NCBI RefSeq assembly: GCF_038397725.1
Contig: NZ_CP151634.1
Span: 2,108,001-2,172,000 of the forward strand
DNA from: Microbacterium sp. LWO13-1.2
GTDB taxonomy: Bacteria; Actinomycetota; Actinomycetes; Actinomycetales; Microbacteriaceae
DNA length: 64,000 nt
Direction: 5' to 3'
Positions 41,111 to 50,063 of the stretch are shown here, one piece after another; the first letter of the stretch is position 1; each line of letters begins with the position of its first letter. The notes under the pieces are model-generated. The model did no database searches. It was not told where the DNA came from and saw only the letters and a list, made by a program, of their open reading frames with translations. Position numbers and translations under genes: made by a program.

Positions 41111-42001
41111 GCCACCCCGAAGATCGTGCTTTTCTATGCCTTCACGCCGCTCACCGACCCCGAGGCGATCCGTCTCTGGCAGCGCGATCTCGGCGAGGCG
41201 CTCGGGCTGCGCGGTCGCCTCATCATCTCGAAGGACGGCGTCAACGGCACCCTCGGCGGTGACCTGCTCGCGCTGAAGAAGTGGGTGCGGTCGTTCCGCG
41301 CCTACGCGCCGTTCAAGGACGCCGACATCAAATGGAGCGAGGGCACGGGACTCGACGCGGCCGGTCTCAGCCTCGACTTCCCGAAGCTCAGCGTGAAGGT
41401 CCGCGACGAGATCGTCTCCTTCGGGGCGCCCGGTGAGCTGCGGGTGGACGCACACGGCGTCGTCGGCGGCGGAACGCGGCTGACCCCCGACGCACTCCAC
41501 GACCTCGTGGCGGAGCGCGGCGACGACGTCGTGTTCTTCGACGGCCGCAACGCGCTCGAGGCGCAGATCGGGCGCTTCAAGAACGCGATCGTCCCGGACA
41601 CCGACACGACCCGCGACTTCGTCAGCCTGCTCGATTCCGGGGCGTACGACGATCTCAAGGGCAAGCCGGTCGTCACGTACTGCACCGGCGGCATCCGCTG
41701 CGAGGTGCTGTCCAGCTTGATGGCGTCCCGCGGCTTCGGCGAGATCTACCAGCTGGAGGGCGGCATCGTCCGCTACGGGGAGCGATTCGGAGACGACGGA
41801 CTGTGGGAGGGCTCGCTCTACGTGTTCGACAAGCGCGGTTCGGTCGATTTCTCGGACCACGCCGCGGTCATCGGAGAGTGCGTCGGCTGCTCGACGCCCA
41901 CCAAACGCACGGCGAACTGCCCTGACCTCTCGTGCCGCGTGCAGTTCGTCGTGTGCGAGACGTGCGCAGCGGTGCCCTGCCAGGAGCACGCCGCGGCGTG
42001 A
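41108..42001 (+). CDS. trhO: tRNA uridine(34) hydroxylase, rhodanese family
   Basis: A 297-residue protein of the TrhO/YceA family. An N-terminal acylphosphatase-like domain ([14 protein letters not shown]) is followed by a rhodanese domain with the active-site loop YCTGGIRCE, and by a C-terminal Cys-rich segment ([19 protein letters not shown], ending CETCAAVPC) that may bind zinc. TrhO makes 5-hydroxyuridine at position 34 of certain tRNAs in an oxygen-dependent reaction. GTG start, apparently leaderless. Convergent with the transglutaminase gene three bases away. Confidence 0.9.
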   Translation: MATPKIVLFYAFTPLTDPEAIRLWQRDLGEALGLRGRLIISKDGVNGTLGGDLLALKKWVRSFRAYAPFKDADIKWSEGTGLDAAGLSLDFPKLSVKVRDEIVSFGAPGELRVDAHGVVGGGTRLTPDALHDLVAERGDDVVFFDGRNALEAQIGRFKNAIVPDTDTTRDFVSLLDSGAYDDLKGKPVVTYCTGGIRCEVLSSLMASRGFGEIYQLEGGIVRYGERFGDDGLWEGSLYVFDKRGSVDFSDHAAVIGECVGCSTPTKRTANCPDLSCRVQFVVCETCAAVPCQEHAAA

Positions 42002-42004
42002 GGG

Positions 42005-44254
42005 CTACGCGAGCAGGGGAGCATCCGCACTGCGCCCCGCGAACAATGACCGCGGGATCATCACGGCGGTCAGCCGGGTTCGATGATCCACGCTCCGCTG
42101 CAGGTCGCCGAGGATCGTGGTGAGCGGCACCGAGAGGTCACCGACCTCCGCTCCGCCGCGGGCATAGCTCGTCTGCTCGACGGCATCCGTGAGCCGCTTC
42201 ACGGCGTCGGGGTCCGCGCCTCGCTCGCGCACGAGGGCCGCTCCGCGCACCCGTGGAGTGTCGGCATCCGACACCGCGACCCGCAGGTCCAGCAAGGTGT
42301 CTCGCAGTTCGGACCAAGCCGCCATCGCGTCGCCGTCGCGCGCGCGCCGTCGGCGGATGGCGCGACGTGTGCGCCGGATCAGCGCCGGGAGCAGCAGGAT
42401 CAGCACGATCGTGACGATGCCGAGCATGATCGGCGTCGGGTCGAGCTGTCGCAGAGGCCCGGTCGTCCCCGCGCTGTCGCCGGCATCGTTGCGCTCGAGG
42501 TCCGGGCCGTTCGTCGCCGTCGCGCCCGGCGACGTCGTCGGCGCCGGCGAGGCAGGTCCTCCTGCCCCCGGTCCCGTGGTGGTCGCCGGCTCGAACCGGG
42601 TCGGCACGCCCAGGGATGCGGTCGGCTCGAACGGCACCCAGCCGATGCCCTCGAAATACACCTCCGGCCAGGAGTGCAGCTGGTCGCTCGTCACGGAGAA
42701 CACCGACTCCTCGCCGCGCTCCTGATCCGTGAGCAGACCGGGAAGGTAGCCGACGACGATGCGCACCTGCATCCCCAGCTCTTCAGCCATCAGGGCGAAG
42801 GCGCCCGCGAAGTGGATGCAGTACCCGGAACGCACCTCCAGGAACCGCGCGACGGCGTCAGCGCCGGTTCCGTCGAACTCCTCCTCGACGGGCGTCTCCA
42901 GGGAGTAGCTGAAGGTGCTGCGGAACCACGTCTGCAGGGCGATGAGTCGGTCGTAGTCGGAGCCGGCGCCGGCCGTCACCTCTGCCGCCAGGTCGCCGAT
43001 CGCCGCGGGCAGCTCCACCGGCGTCTCGTCCGTCTCAAGAGGCGGTGCCGCTGATGCCGCCTGGATCTGCTCGAGGGTCGGGGTGACGGAAACCGAGGTC
43101 ACGGTGTAGTCGTTGCCGACGGCGTCGCCTCGATCGGAGACGACGGTGCGATTCCCGGGCATCACCATCCACGATGAGGGCGCGCCCTGGATTCTGGTCG
43201 CGGCGTACGGAACCGGAAGCCACGCACTCGACATCCGCAGAATCCGGATCGACGTGCGCCGGCTCTCGCTCTCGATCTCCTCGGTCCAGTCGGGGTCCCC
43301 GAAGCCGTCCGACTGCTCCTGCAGCTCGGATTCATCAGGGTTCCAGACGCGGCCGTCGAATTGCGAGAGGGTGGCGAGTCGCAGGTAGGGGGCGACCTCG
43401 CCTTCGGCTGCGACCGTCAGCACCTCGACCGGCGTCGGACGGCGCAGATCGTCGCCGAGATTCAATGATGCGTTGACGGTGATGCCGACGCCCGAGCCGG
43501 CCCAGCTCGCCGATACGGGCAGCCCCGGCGCGATCATGATGGTAGCGGTCAACGCGATGACGCCGATCCCGGCGGTGATCGCGGGTGCGGACCGGGCGGG
43601 CGCGTCCGGATCCTGCCGCGCGGTGTAGCCGAAAAGGACGAGCATCAGCACGCCGAGCATCACGAACCAGACGACGTTGGCGCCGCTGACGGTGACGATC
43701 ATCGGCAGCGCGCCGACGACGGCCGCGAGGAGGCCGGCGAGCAGGGCGTTCCGATGCGCGACGAGCTGGTCGAGCAGGATCGCGAGCACCGCGAAGCCGC
43801 CGGCCAGCACCAGCTGCAACCCCGGCGTGGCGTTCAGCGGCGCCGATCCGTAGGCGATCTCCTCCCACGCGCCGGCCGCGAGTGAGCCGAACACCGACCA
43901 GGTGCTCGGGGTCGGAACGACGCCGAAGACTGCGGTGTCCCCGGCGACCAGCAGAGTGACGGTGCCGATCGCGGCGACGATCTGGGCGAAGAGCGGCACG
44001 AGCTCCCGCACCCATTCGGGTCGGCGCTGCAGCAGTGTCCGCATGCCGATTCCGGTGAGCGCCGTCACGAAGATCACCGCTGTGACGGCGAAAGACCACG
44101 CGCCCGGTTCGATCACCGAGGTGAACGGCCACAGCGCGACGAATCCGGCCGCAGCGGCGAGTGCACCGGGCGCCAGTCGCCGGGGCGGGGTCTCCTCGTC
44201 CCGACGCCACGTCGCCGCGCCGACGGCCGGGTCCACCCGCTCAGACCGGCGCAT
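42005..44254 (-). CDS. Transglutaminase-like membrane protein (DUF3488/TgpA type)
   Basis: A 749-residue protein. Seven or so N-terminal transmembrane helices are followed by a large extracellular part, with the transglutaminase core RSGYCIHFAGAFALMAEELG (catalytic Cys), HSWPEVYFEG (His) and WVPFEPT. A Pro/Thr-rich stalk, one more transmembrane helix and a cytosolic DUF4129-like tail follow. It starts at the ATG of MRRSERVDPAVG, overlapping the DUF58 gene by 14 bases. It is the third member of a MoxR-DUF58-transglutaminase operon, a widespread unit whose substrates are mostly unknown. Confidence 0.87.
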   Translation of the reverse strand: MRRSERVDPAVGAATWRRDEETPPRRLAPGALAAAAGFVALWPFTSVIEPGAWSFAVTAVIFVTALTGIGMRTLLQRRPEWVRELVPLFAQIVAAIGTVTLLVAGDTAVFGVVPTPSTWSVFGSLAAGAWEEIAYGSAPLNATPGLQLVLAGGFAVLAILLDQLVAHRNALLAGLLAAVVGALPMIVTVSGANVVWFVMLGVLMLVLFGYTARQDPDAPARSAPAITAGIGVIALTATIMIAPGLPVSASWAGSGVGITVNASLNLGDDLRRPTPVEVLTVAAEGEVAPYLRLATLSQFDGRVWNPDESELQEQSDGFGDPDWTEEIESESRRTSIRILRMSSAWLPVPYAATRIQGAPSSWMVMPGNRTVVSDRGDAVGNDYTVTSVSVTPTLEQIQAASAAPPLETDETPVELPAAIGDLAAEVTAGAGSDYDRLIALQTWFRSTFSYSLETPVEEEFDGTGADAVARFLEVRSGYCIHFAGAFALMAEELGMQVRIVVGYLPGLLTDQERGEESVFSVTSDQLHSWPEVYFEGIGWVPFEPTASLGVPTRFEPATTTGPGAGGPASPAPTTSPGATATNGPDLERNDAGDSAGTTGPLRQLDPTPIMLGIVTIVLILLLPALIRRTRRAIRRRRARDGDAMAAWSELRDTLLDLRVAVSDADTPRVRGAALVRERGADPDAVKRLTDAVEQTSYARGGAEVGDLSVPLTTILGDLQRSVDHRTRLTAVMIPRSLFAGRSADAPLLA

Positions 44255-45431
44255 CGCCGACTCCGGGTCGCTGGGGCAGTGCGTCCTCCCAGGCGTCGGC
44301 GATGTCCTCGCCGAGTTCTGCCGTCGACCAGCCGTGTGCGGTGGCGGCCGCCATCGCACCGGGCTGGGCTTCCGTGGCGAACAGCATGGCCGCCGCCGCC
44401 CCTGAGGGCCGCAGCAGCGCGGCGTCCTCTTCATCGATCCGCCCGGTGATGTACACGAGCGGGCCGGGAGGGGTGCCGCCGATGAGCGTCGGGAGGTCGC
44501 GGGAATCCCCGCGCGGCGTGACCATCGCGAGCGCCACGAGGAGCCCGTCGCGATCGTCCTCGTGCCCGCGCAGCTCGCCCAGCACGTTCCCCGCGCTGTC
44601 GATCACGTCGACGCTGTAGCCCTCCTGAACCAGGTGGATCGCCGCGGAGGCGCAGAGCGAGACCGCGGTCTCGAATCGGGCGTCGGCGCTGTGTCCTGGC
44701 CGATCCCAGCGGGCGGCGCTGCGATCGAGCACGACGAGCGCGTCCGGACTGGACTCCTCCTCTTCCTGACGCACCATCAACTGGCCTCGGTGCGCGGTGG
44801 CACGCCAGTGGATGCGGCGCATCGAGTCGCCGGAGATGTAATGGCGCGGCGAGAGATTGTCGCTGCCCTGTCCGAGCCTGCTCGACGAGGTGTGCGCAGT
44901 GCCGCCGGCGGCGCCGACGCGGACTGTGAGCGGTGCCAATGTGAAGACCTCCGGCACCACGGTGACCGTCCGGGTCTCGCCGAACTCCTGCTCCCGCTGA
45001 GCGAGGCCGAAGGGATCGACGGTGCGCAGCATGAGGGGCCCGATCTGCCAGATACCGCGCCGCACTCCGGTGATGACGTAGCTCAGCTGGCCGCTGCGCG
45101 GCGGGTACTCGCCGCCGGACTCACCGGCGACGGCATCCGGCAGCACGTCACGCCAGAGGCCGTGCGGAATGCGGATGGCGCGCAGGTTGAAACGCACGGT
45201 CACCCGGGAAAGCTCGGAGACGGTGATCAGGTCGGTGGAGATCTGCCGTGCCACGGTGCCGGTACGCCGGGGAATCCGCACCACGAGGAAAGAGAGTGCG
45301 GGGAGCAGGAAGAGCAGGAGCCCGACGTAGAGGAGGATCGGAGCCGCGACGGCGTTCGCGAGGACCACGCAGGCGACGCCGGCGAGGAGAGCTCCCGCTC
45401 CTCGCCCGGTGAGAGTTCGCCGTCGTCGCAT
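44241..45431 (-). CDS. DUF58 (VWA-like) membrane-associated protein
   Basis: A 396-residue protein beginning at the ATG of MRRRRTLTG. Two closely spaced N-terminal transmembrane helices (about 10-45) are followed by a beta-rich domain and the DUF58 signature GDSMRRIHWRATAHRGQLMV. After this comes a VWA-like segment (DALVVLDRSAARW), whose metal site is only partly conserved. It lies 11 bases after moxR and overlaps the transglutaminase start. DUF58 proteins are thought to be partners of MoxR ATPases. Confidence 0.85.
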   Translation of the reverse strand: MRRRRTLTGRGAGALLAGVACVVLANAVAAPILLYVGLLLFLLPALSFLVVRIPRRTGTVARQISTDLITVSELSRVTVRFNLRAIRIPHGLWRDVLPDAVAGESGGEYPPRSGQLSYVITGVRRGIWQIGPLMLRTVDPFGLAQREQEFGETRTVTVVPEVFTLAPLTVRVGAAGGTAHTSSSRLGQGSDNLSPRHYISGDSMRRIHWRATAHRGQLMVRQEEEESSPDALVVLDRSAARWDRPGHSADARFETAVSLCASAAIHLVQEGYSVDVIDSAGNVLGELRGHEDDRDGLLVALAMVTPRGDSRDLPTLIGGTPPGPLVYITGRIDEEDAALLRPSGAAAAMLFATEAQPGAMAAATAHGWSTAELGEDIADAWEDALPQRPGVGDAPV

Positions 45432-45442
45432 CTCTCCGTTCC

Positions 45443-46432
45443 TCAGGAGCGGGCCGCGATCGGGACTCGCACCCGATCGACGATCTGCGCGAGCGCCGCC
45501 TCGACCGGCTGGGCGCCGGCGCGGTGCGCGCCGCGGGCCGGCAGCAGGCGGTGCGCGAACACCGGGACGAGGAGTGCGGTGAGGTCGTCGGGGATCACGT
45601 ATTCGCGTCCGTCCAGAGCAGCCCAGACCTTGGCAGCCCGCACGAGCTGCAGCGTCGCACGCGGGCTCGCCCCCAGATGCAGGCTCGGGTCGACCCTGGT
45701 GGCCTGGGCGAGAGCGACCGCGTACTCCTCGAGCGCCGGGGCGATGTGCACGGACCGTGCCCACGCGACGAGCAGGCTGATGGATGCCGCATCCGCCACC
45801 GGGGTCACGGCGGCGAGCGGGTTCACGACGTCGCGCTGGCGCAGCATCAGCGCCTCGGCAGCGGCATCCGGATACCCCATCGAGATCCGCATCATGAAGC
45901 GGTCCCGCTGCGCTTCCGGCAGGGCGTACGTTCCCTCCATCTCGAGCGGGTTCTGCGTGGCGACGACGAGGAACGGCCGCGGCAGCGGATGCGTATCCCC
46001 ATCGACGGTGACCTGTCCCTCCTCCATCGCCTCGAGCAGGGCCGACTGAGTCTTGGGGGAGGAACGGTTGATCTCGTCGGCGATGACGATGTGCGCGAAG
46101 ATCGCACCGCGCTTGAACTCGAACTCGCGGTCGACCGGGTTGTAGACGGAGACACCGGTGACATCGCCGGGGAGCAGGTCGGGGGTGAACTGGATGCGGC
46201 GCACCGTCGCATCCACGCTGGCGGCCAGCGCCCGCGCGAGCATGGTCTTGCCGACCCCCGGGACGTCCTCGATGAGGAGGTGCCCCTCGGCCAGCAGGCA
46301 GATGAGGGCGCTGCGCACGGCATCCGGTTTTCCATCGATCACCGCTCCGACGGAGCCGAGGATCGCGGAGGTCTGCGCGGCGAACTGCTCGGCGCTGATT
46401 TCAGCCGGGATCTGGGGGGCGGTGTCTGGCAT
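45443..46432 (-). CDS. MoxR-family AAA+ ATPase
   Basis: A 329-residue ATPase starting at the ATG of MPDTAPQIPAEI behind GAGAGGGAA. The Walker A motif is EDVPGVGKTMLAR, Walker B HIVIADEINRSSPKTQ, and sensor 1 lies in FLVVATQNPLEMEGTYALPEAQ. MoxR ATPases act as chaperones for assembly of enzyme or envelope complexes. It is the first gene of the MoxR-DUF58-transglutaminase operon, which runs away from the SRP RNA gene. Confidence 0.92.
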   Translation of the reverse strand: MPDTAPQIPAEISAEQFAAQTSAILGSVGAVIDGKPDAVRSALICLLAEGHLLIEDVPGVGKTMLARALAASVDATVRRIQFTPDLLPGDVTGVSVYNPVDREFEFKRGAIFAHIVIADEINRSSPKTQSALLEAMEEGQVTVDGDTHPLPRPFLVVATQNPLEMEGTYALPEAQRDRFMMRISMGYPDAAAEALMLRQRDVVNPLAAVTPVADAASISLLVAWARSVHIAPALEEYAVALAQATRVDPSLHLGASPRATLQLVRAAKVWAALDGREYVIPDDLTALLVPVFAHRLLPARGAHRAGAQPVEAALAQIVDRVRVPIAARS

Positions 46433-46535
46433 GCGTTCCCTCTCGCGTGAGCGCTGCGATGCGCGTGAATCGATCGTAACCCGCGCGAGCGGTCGTCGTC
46501 CGGTCTCCTGGGCGCTCGCAGCGCAGAGGTTCCGG

Positions 46536-46541
46536 TAAGAT
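46536..46541 (+). promoter_or_regulatory. -10 box of the SRP RNA gene
   Basis: TAAGAT just before the RNA's 5' stem. Confidence 0.5.
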
Positions 46542-46545
46542 GGTT

Positions 46546-46637
46546 GACGGCTCTCCGCGTGGCGGCATCCAGGCCAATTCCCCCAGGGCGGAAACGCAGC
46601 AAGGGTAACCGGGCTCTGCTGGGTGCGCGGAGGGTCA
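46546..46637 (+). ncRNA. ffs: Signal recognition particle RNA, small bacterial type
   Basis: A hairpin of about 90 bases. The outer stem CTCCGCG (46553-46559) pairs with CGCGGAG (46626-46632). The apical part contains the conserved SRP54-binding internal loops around CAGGGCGGAAACGCAGCAAGG. A T-rich run (CTTTCTTTTTC) follows. It works with Ffh to target membrane proteins. Exact ends are approximate. Confidence 0.9.
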
Positions 46638-46683
46638 CTTTCTTTTTCAGCGTCCTCCGGGGCGGCACTGCCAGGATCGTGAC

Positions 46684-47280
46684 GTGACCAGCCCCGCCGT
46701 CTCCCCGCGCTCGAACCCGATCGGTCGGTTCGCATCGCCGGTCGTGCTCCTCGCCGCCATGTGGCTCATCCAGTTCGCTGATGCCGTGCTGCCCGGTTCG
46801 TTCACCGGGTTCGGCGTGCGCTCATGGGATGTCTCCGGTCTCGCCGGTATCGCGCTGGGTCCGCTGCTCCACGTCGATTGGGCGCACCTGATCGCCAACT
46901 CCGTGCCGCTGCTCGTGCTCGGCTGTCTGGTCGCGGTGGACGGCGCTGGACGCTTCTGGGCGGTGACCGCGACCGTAGCGATCGTCGGCGGTATCGGCAC
47001 CTGGCTGCTCAACGCGCCCGGCGCGCTGACGGTCGGTGCGTCCGGACTCGTCTTCGGCTACTTCGGCTATGTCGTGATGAGGGTGTTCGCTCCCGGTCGC
47101 ATTCCGCACCGGTTGCTGTACGCCGTGATCGCGTTGATCGTGATCGCGCTCTACGGCGGTTCGATGCTGGCCGGCGTCGTCGGCGTGCGCGATGGCGTCT
47201 CCTGGCAGGCGCACCTGTTCGGGGCAATCGGTGGCGGGCTGGCTGCGCTCGCTCGCAGACGCGGAGACCGATCCGGATGA
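46684..47280 (+). CDS. Rhomboid-family intramembrane serine protease
   Basis: A 198-residue protein with six transmembrane helices. The catalytic serine is Ser120 in GASGLVFGY, and the histidine His177 in SWQAHLFGAIGGG. The oxyanion asparagine context HVDWAHLIANS precedes helix 2. It cleaves membrane-anchored proteins, but its substrates are unknown. The GTG start has CAGGAT six bases upstream. The stop overlaps the next gene by four bases (ATGA). Confidence 0.88.
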   Translation: MTSPAVSPRSNPIGRFASPVVLLAAMWLIQFADAVLPGSFTGFGVRSWDVSGLAGIALGPLLHVDWAHLIANSVPLLVLGCLVAVDGAGRFWAVTATVAIVGGIGTWLLNAPGALTVGASGLVFGYFGYVVMRVFAPGRIPHRLLYAVIALIVIALYGGSMLAGVVGVRDGVSWQAHLFGAIGGGLAALARRRGDRSG

Positions 47281-47933
47281 GCACACGGCGTCCGAGATCG
47301 CGCAGCAGCGCGCGCACGCGCAAGCCCGGCGCCCGGCGGCGGGCCGCTCTTCGGATCCGGCGACGGCGGATGCTGCGGCGCATCCTCATCTCCGCGGCGA
47401 TCGTCGTGGCGGTCGTCGGGTTCGCGGTGCTCGTGCCGTTCGGCCTCGCGCGGGATCCGGCACCCGTCTGCGCGGCGGACTCGGGGACGTTCCCGGAAGT
47501 CGGCATCGAGGGATGGCGGGGGGAGCAGCTCGAGAACGCCGCCACGATCATGCAGACGGCATCGGGTCTCGGATTCGGCCGCGACGGGCAGATCATCGGG
47601 GTGATGACCGCCATGGGTGAGAGCGGTCTGCGCAACATCGACTACGGCGACTGGGAGACCATCGGCTTCCGCAACCCGGACGGAACGCGAACCTCGAGCA
47701 TCGGGCTCTTCCAGCAGCAGGACTGGTGGGGCAGCGTCGAGACCCGGATGGACCCGGCCGCATCCGCCACCCTCTTCTACACGCGCCTCGGCGGGTTGGA
47801 AGGGTGGCAGCAGATGGCGCCGTCGCACGCGATCCACCGTGTGCAGATCAACACCGACCCCGACTACTACGCCCAGTACGCGGCGGATGCGACGGCCGTC
47901 GTCGTCGCGTTGTCCGGCCCGTGCGCGGCATAA
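47277..47933 (+). CDS. Membrane-anchored lysozyme/transglycosylase-like protein
   Basis: A 218-residue protein. A very basic cytosolic N-terminus (30 residues) leads into one transmembrane helix (about 33-55) and an extracellular domain. That domain has MTAMGESGLRNIDYGD and TSSIGLFQQQDWWG, the paired motifs of SLT/goose-lysozyme folds, with a candidate catalytic glutamate in GESGL. It probably trims peptidoglycan. It is coupled to the rhomboid gene; whether the rhomboid releases it from the membrane is an open question. Its TAA stop forms part of the -10 box for pta. Confidence 0.75.
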   Translation: MSTRRPRSRSSARTRKPGARRRAALRIRRRRMLRRILISAAIVVAVVGFAVLVPFGLARDPAPVCAADSGTFPEVGIEGWRGEQLENAATIMQTASGLGFGRDGQIIGVMTAMGESGLRNIDYGDWETIGFRNPDGTRTSSIGLFQQQDWWGSVETRMDPAASATLFYTRLGGLEGWQQMAPSHAIHRVQINTDPDYYAQYAADATAVVVALSGPCAA

Positions 47934-47945
47934 GCTGAAGTCGTG
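47931..47945 (+). promoter_or_regulatory. Leaderless -10 box for pta, overlapping a stop codon
   Basis: TAAGCT (47931-47936), six bases, GTG. The TAA is also the stop of the preceding gene. Confidence 0.55.
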
Positions 47946-50063
47946 GCTCGGAGCATCTACATCACCTCGGCCGAAGGACACAGCGGCAAGTCGACCGTCG
48001 CGCTCGGCGTGCTCGACGCGGTGATGCGCGTGACCCCCAGAGTGGGGGTGTTCCGCCCGATCGCCCGGTCCGCCGAGGAACGCGACTATGTGCTGGAGCT
48101 CCTGCTCGCACACGACGGCGTGCAGCTCGACTACGACGAATGCGTCGGCGTCACCTACGACGATGTGCGCGAGGACCCGGATCGCGCCCTGTCCACGATC
48201 GTGTCGCGGTTCAAGGCGGTCGAGGCGCAGTGCGACGCCGTCGTCATCGTCGGCAGCGATTACACCGATGTCGCCAGTCCCGCGGAGCTCGGATACAACG
48301 CCAGGATCGCTGCGAACCTCGGTGCCCCGGTACTGCTCGTGCTCAGCGGTCGCGATCAGCAGCGCCAGGGAGAACAGCTCGGCACCACCACCGCGCGCAC
48401 CCCGGAGGCGATCGGTCAGATCGCGGGGCTCGCGATCGCCGAACTCGGCGAGGAGCGTGCGGAACTGTTCGCACTCGTCGTCAACCGCGCCGACCCCGAC
48501 GCGATGGACCGGACGATCGAGACCCTGCGATCCGCATCGACCGCAGCGACTCCCGTCTGGGCGATCCCGGAGGATCGCAGCCTCATCGCTCCGTCGATGA
48601 GCGGCATCCTCACGGCCGTCGGCGGCCGGCTCCTCAAGGGCGACCCCGAACTGCTCGGTCGCGAGGTGCTCAGTGTCGTCGTCGCCGGGATGTCGATGGT
48701 CAACGTGCTCCCTCGTCTCACCGAGGATGCCGTCGTGGTGATCCCGGCCGACCGCACCGAGGTGCTCCTCGCGACGCTGCTGGCGCACGCATCCGGCACC
48801 TTCCCGCGCGTGTCCGGAATCATCCTGAACGGGCCGTTCCCGCTGCCGGAGCCCATTGATCGGCTCATCGACGGCTTCGCCTCCGCGGTCGCGATCATCG
48901 CGACCGATCTCGGCACGTACGAGACGACCCTGCGGGTCATGGGCACGAGAGGGCGCGTCAGCGTCGACTCCCGCCGCCGCTACGACACAGCGCTGGGGCT
49001 CTTCCAGACGCACGTCGACATCACCGAGCTCACCACCCAGCTCGGCCTCGCGGAATCCCGCGTCGTCACTCCGCTGATGTTCGAGTACGGCCTCATCGAG
49101 CGCGCCCGCGCAGAGCGCAAGCGCATCGTCCTGCCCGAGGGCGACGACGATCGCATCCTCAAGGCGGCAGCCACCCTGCTGGCCAGGGAGGTCGCCGATC
49201 TCACGATCCTGGGCGACGAGTCCGAGATCCGCGCACGCGCCACCGCGCTGGGTCTCGACCTCACCGCCGCCCAGATCCTCAGCCCGTTCGACGCCGAACT
49301 CGTCGAGCGCTTCGCCACGGAGTATGCGCGGCTGCGGGCCCACAAGGGCATCACGCTCGCGCAGGCGGCGGACACGGTCACCGACGTCTCGTACTTCGGA
49401 ACGATGATGGTGCATCTCGGCCTCGCCGACGGCATGGTCTCCGGAGCCGCGCACACCACGGCCCACACGATCCGCCCGTCGTTCGAGATCATCAAGACGA
49501 AGCCGGGGGTGAACGTCGTCTCCAGCGTGTTCCTGATGGCGCTCGCCGACCGGGTGCTCGTCTACGGCGACTGCGCCGTGATCCCGGACCCGACCAGCGC
49601 GCAACTCGCGGACATCGCGATCTCCTCGGCGGCGACCGCCCGCCAGTTCGGCATCGAGCCGCGCGTCGCCATGCTGTCCTACTCGACGGGGGAGTCGGGC
49701 TCCGGCGCGGACGTCGACAAGGTTCGCGAAGCGACGGCCCTGGTGCGGGAGCGGGATCCGGAGCTCCCAGTCGAAGGGCCGATCCAGTACGACGCGGCGG
49801 CGGATGCGGCGGTGGCCGCGGCCAAGCTGCCGGGGTCGGCCGTGGCCGGGCGAGCGACCGTGTTCGTGTTCCCCGATCTCAACACCGGCAACAACACCTA
49901 CAAGGCGGTGCAGCGCTCCGCCGGCGCGGTGGCGATCGGTCCGGTCCTGCAGGGGCTGAACAAGCCGATCAACGACCTCTCACGCGGTGCCTTGGTCGAC
50001 GACATCGTGAACACGGTCGCGATCACTGCGATCCAGGCTCAGGGAGTGGATGCCGGCGCATGA
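47943..50063 (+). CDS. pta: Phosphate acetyltransferase
   Basis: A 706-residue, three-domain Pta: an N-terminal P-loop-like domain (SIYITSAEGHSGKSTVALG), a central DRTGG domain, and the C-terminal catalytic domain from about residue 380 (RKRIVLPEGDDDRILKAA, GMVSGAAHTTAHTIRP). It interconverts acetyl-CoA and acetyl phosphate. ackA starts inside its stop (ATGA overlap), giving the classic acetate overflow/assimilation pair. The GTG start has no Shine-Dalgarno and is probably leaderless. Confidence 0.95.
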   Translation: MARSIYITSAEGHSGKSTVALGVLDAVMRVTPRVGVFRPIARSAEERDYVLELLLAHDGVQLDYDECVGVTYDDVREDPDRALSTIVSRFKAVEAQCDAVVIVGSDYTDVASPAELGYNARIAANLGAPVLLVLSGRDQQRQGEQLGTTTARTPEAIGQIAGLAIAELGEERAELFALVVNRADPDAMDRTIETLRSASTAATPVWAIPEDRSLIAPSMSGILTAVGGRLLKGDPELLGREVLSVVVAGMSMVNVLPRLTEDAVVVIPADRTEVLLATLLAHASGTFPRVSGIILNGPFPLPEPIDRLIDGFASAVAIIATDLGTYETTLRVMGTRGRVSVDSRRRYDTALGLFQTHVDITELTTQLGLAESRVVTPLMFEYGLIERARAERKRIVLPEGDDDRILKAAATLLAREVADLTILGDESEIRARATALGLDLTAAQILSPFDAELVERFATEYARLRAHKGITLAQAADTVTDVSYFGTMMVHLGLADGMVSGAAHTTAHTIRPSFEIIKTKPGVNVVSSVFLMALADRVLVYGDCAVIPDPTSAQLADIAISSAATARQFGIEPRVAMLSYSTGESGSGADVDKVREATALVRERDPELPVEGPIQYDAAADAAVAAAKLPGSAVAGRATVFVFPDLNTGNNTYKAVQRSAGAVAIGPVLQGLNKPINDLSRGALVDDIVNTVAITAIQAQGVDAGA

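Noticed and set aside
47151..49604. Minus-strand reading frame of 817 codons
   Set aside because: It lies opposite pta, whose family match is strong; the frame has shadow composition only.
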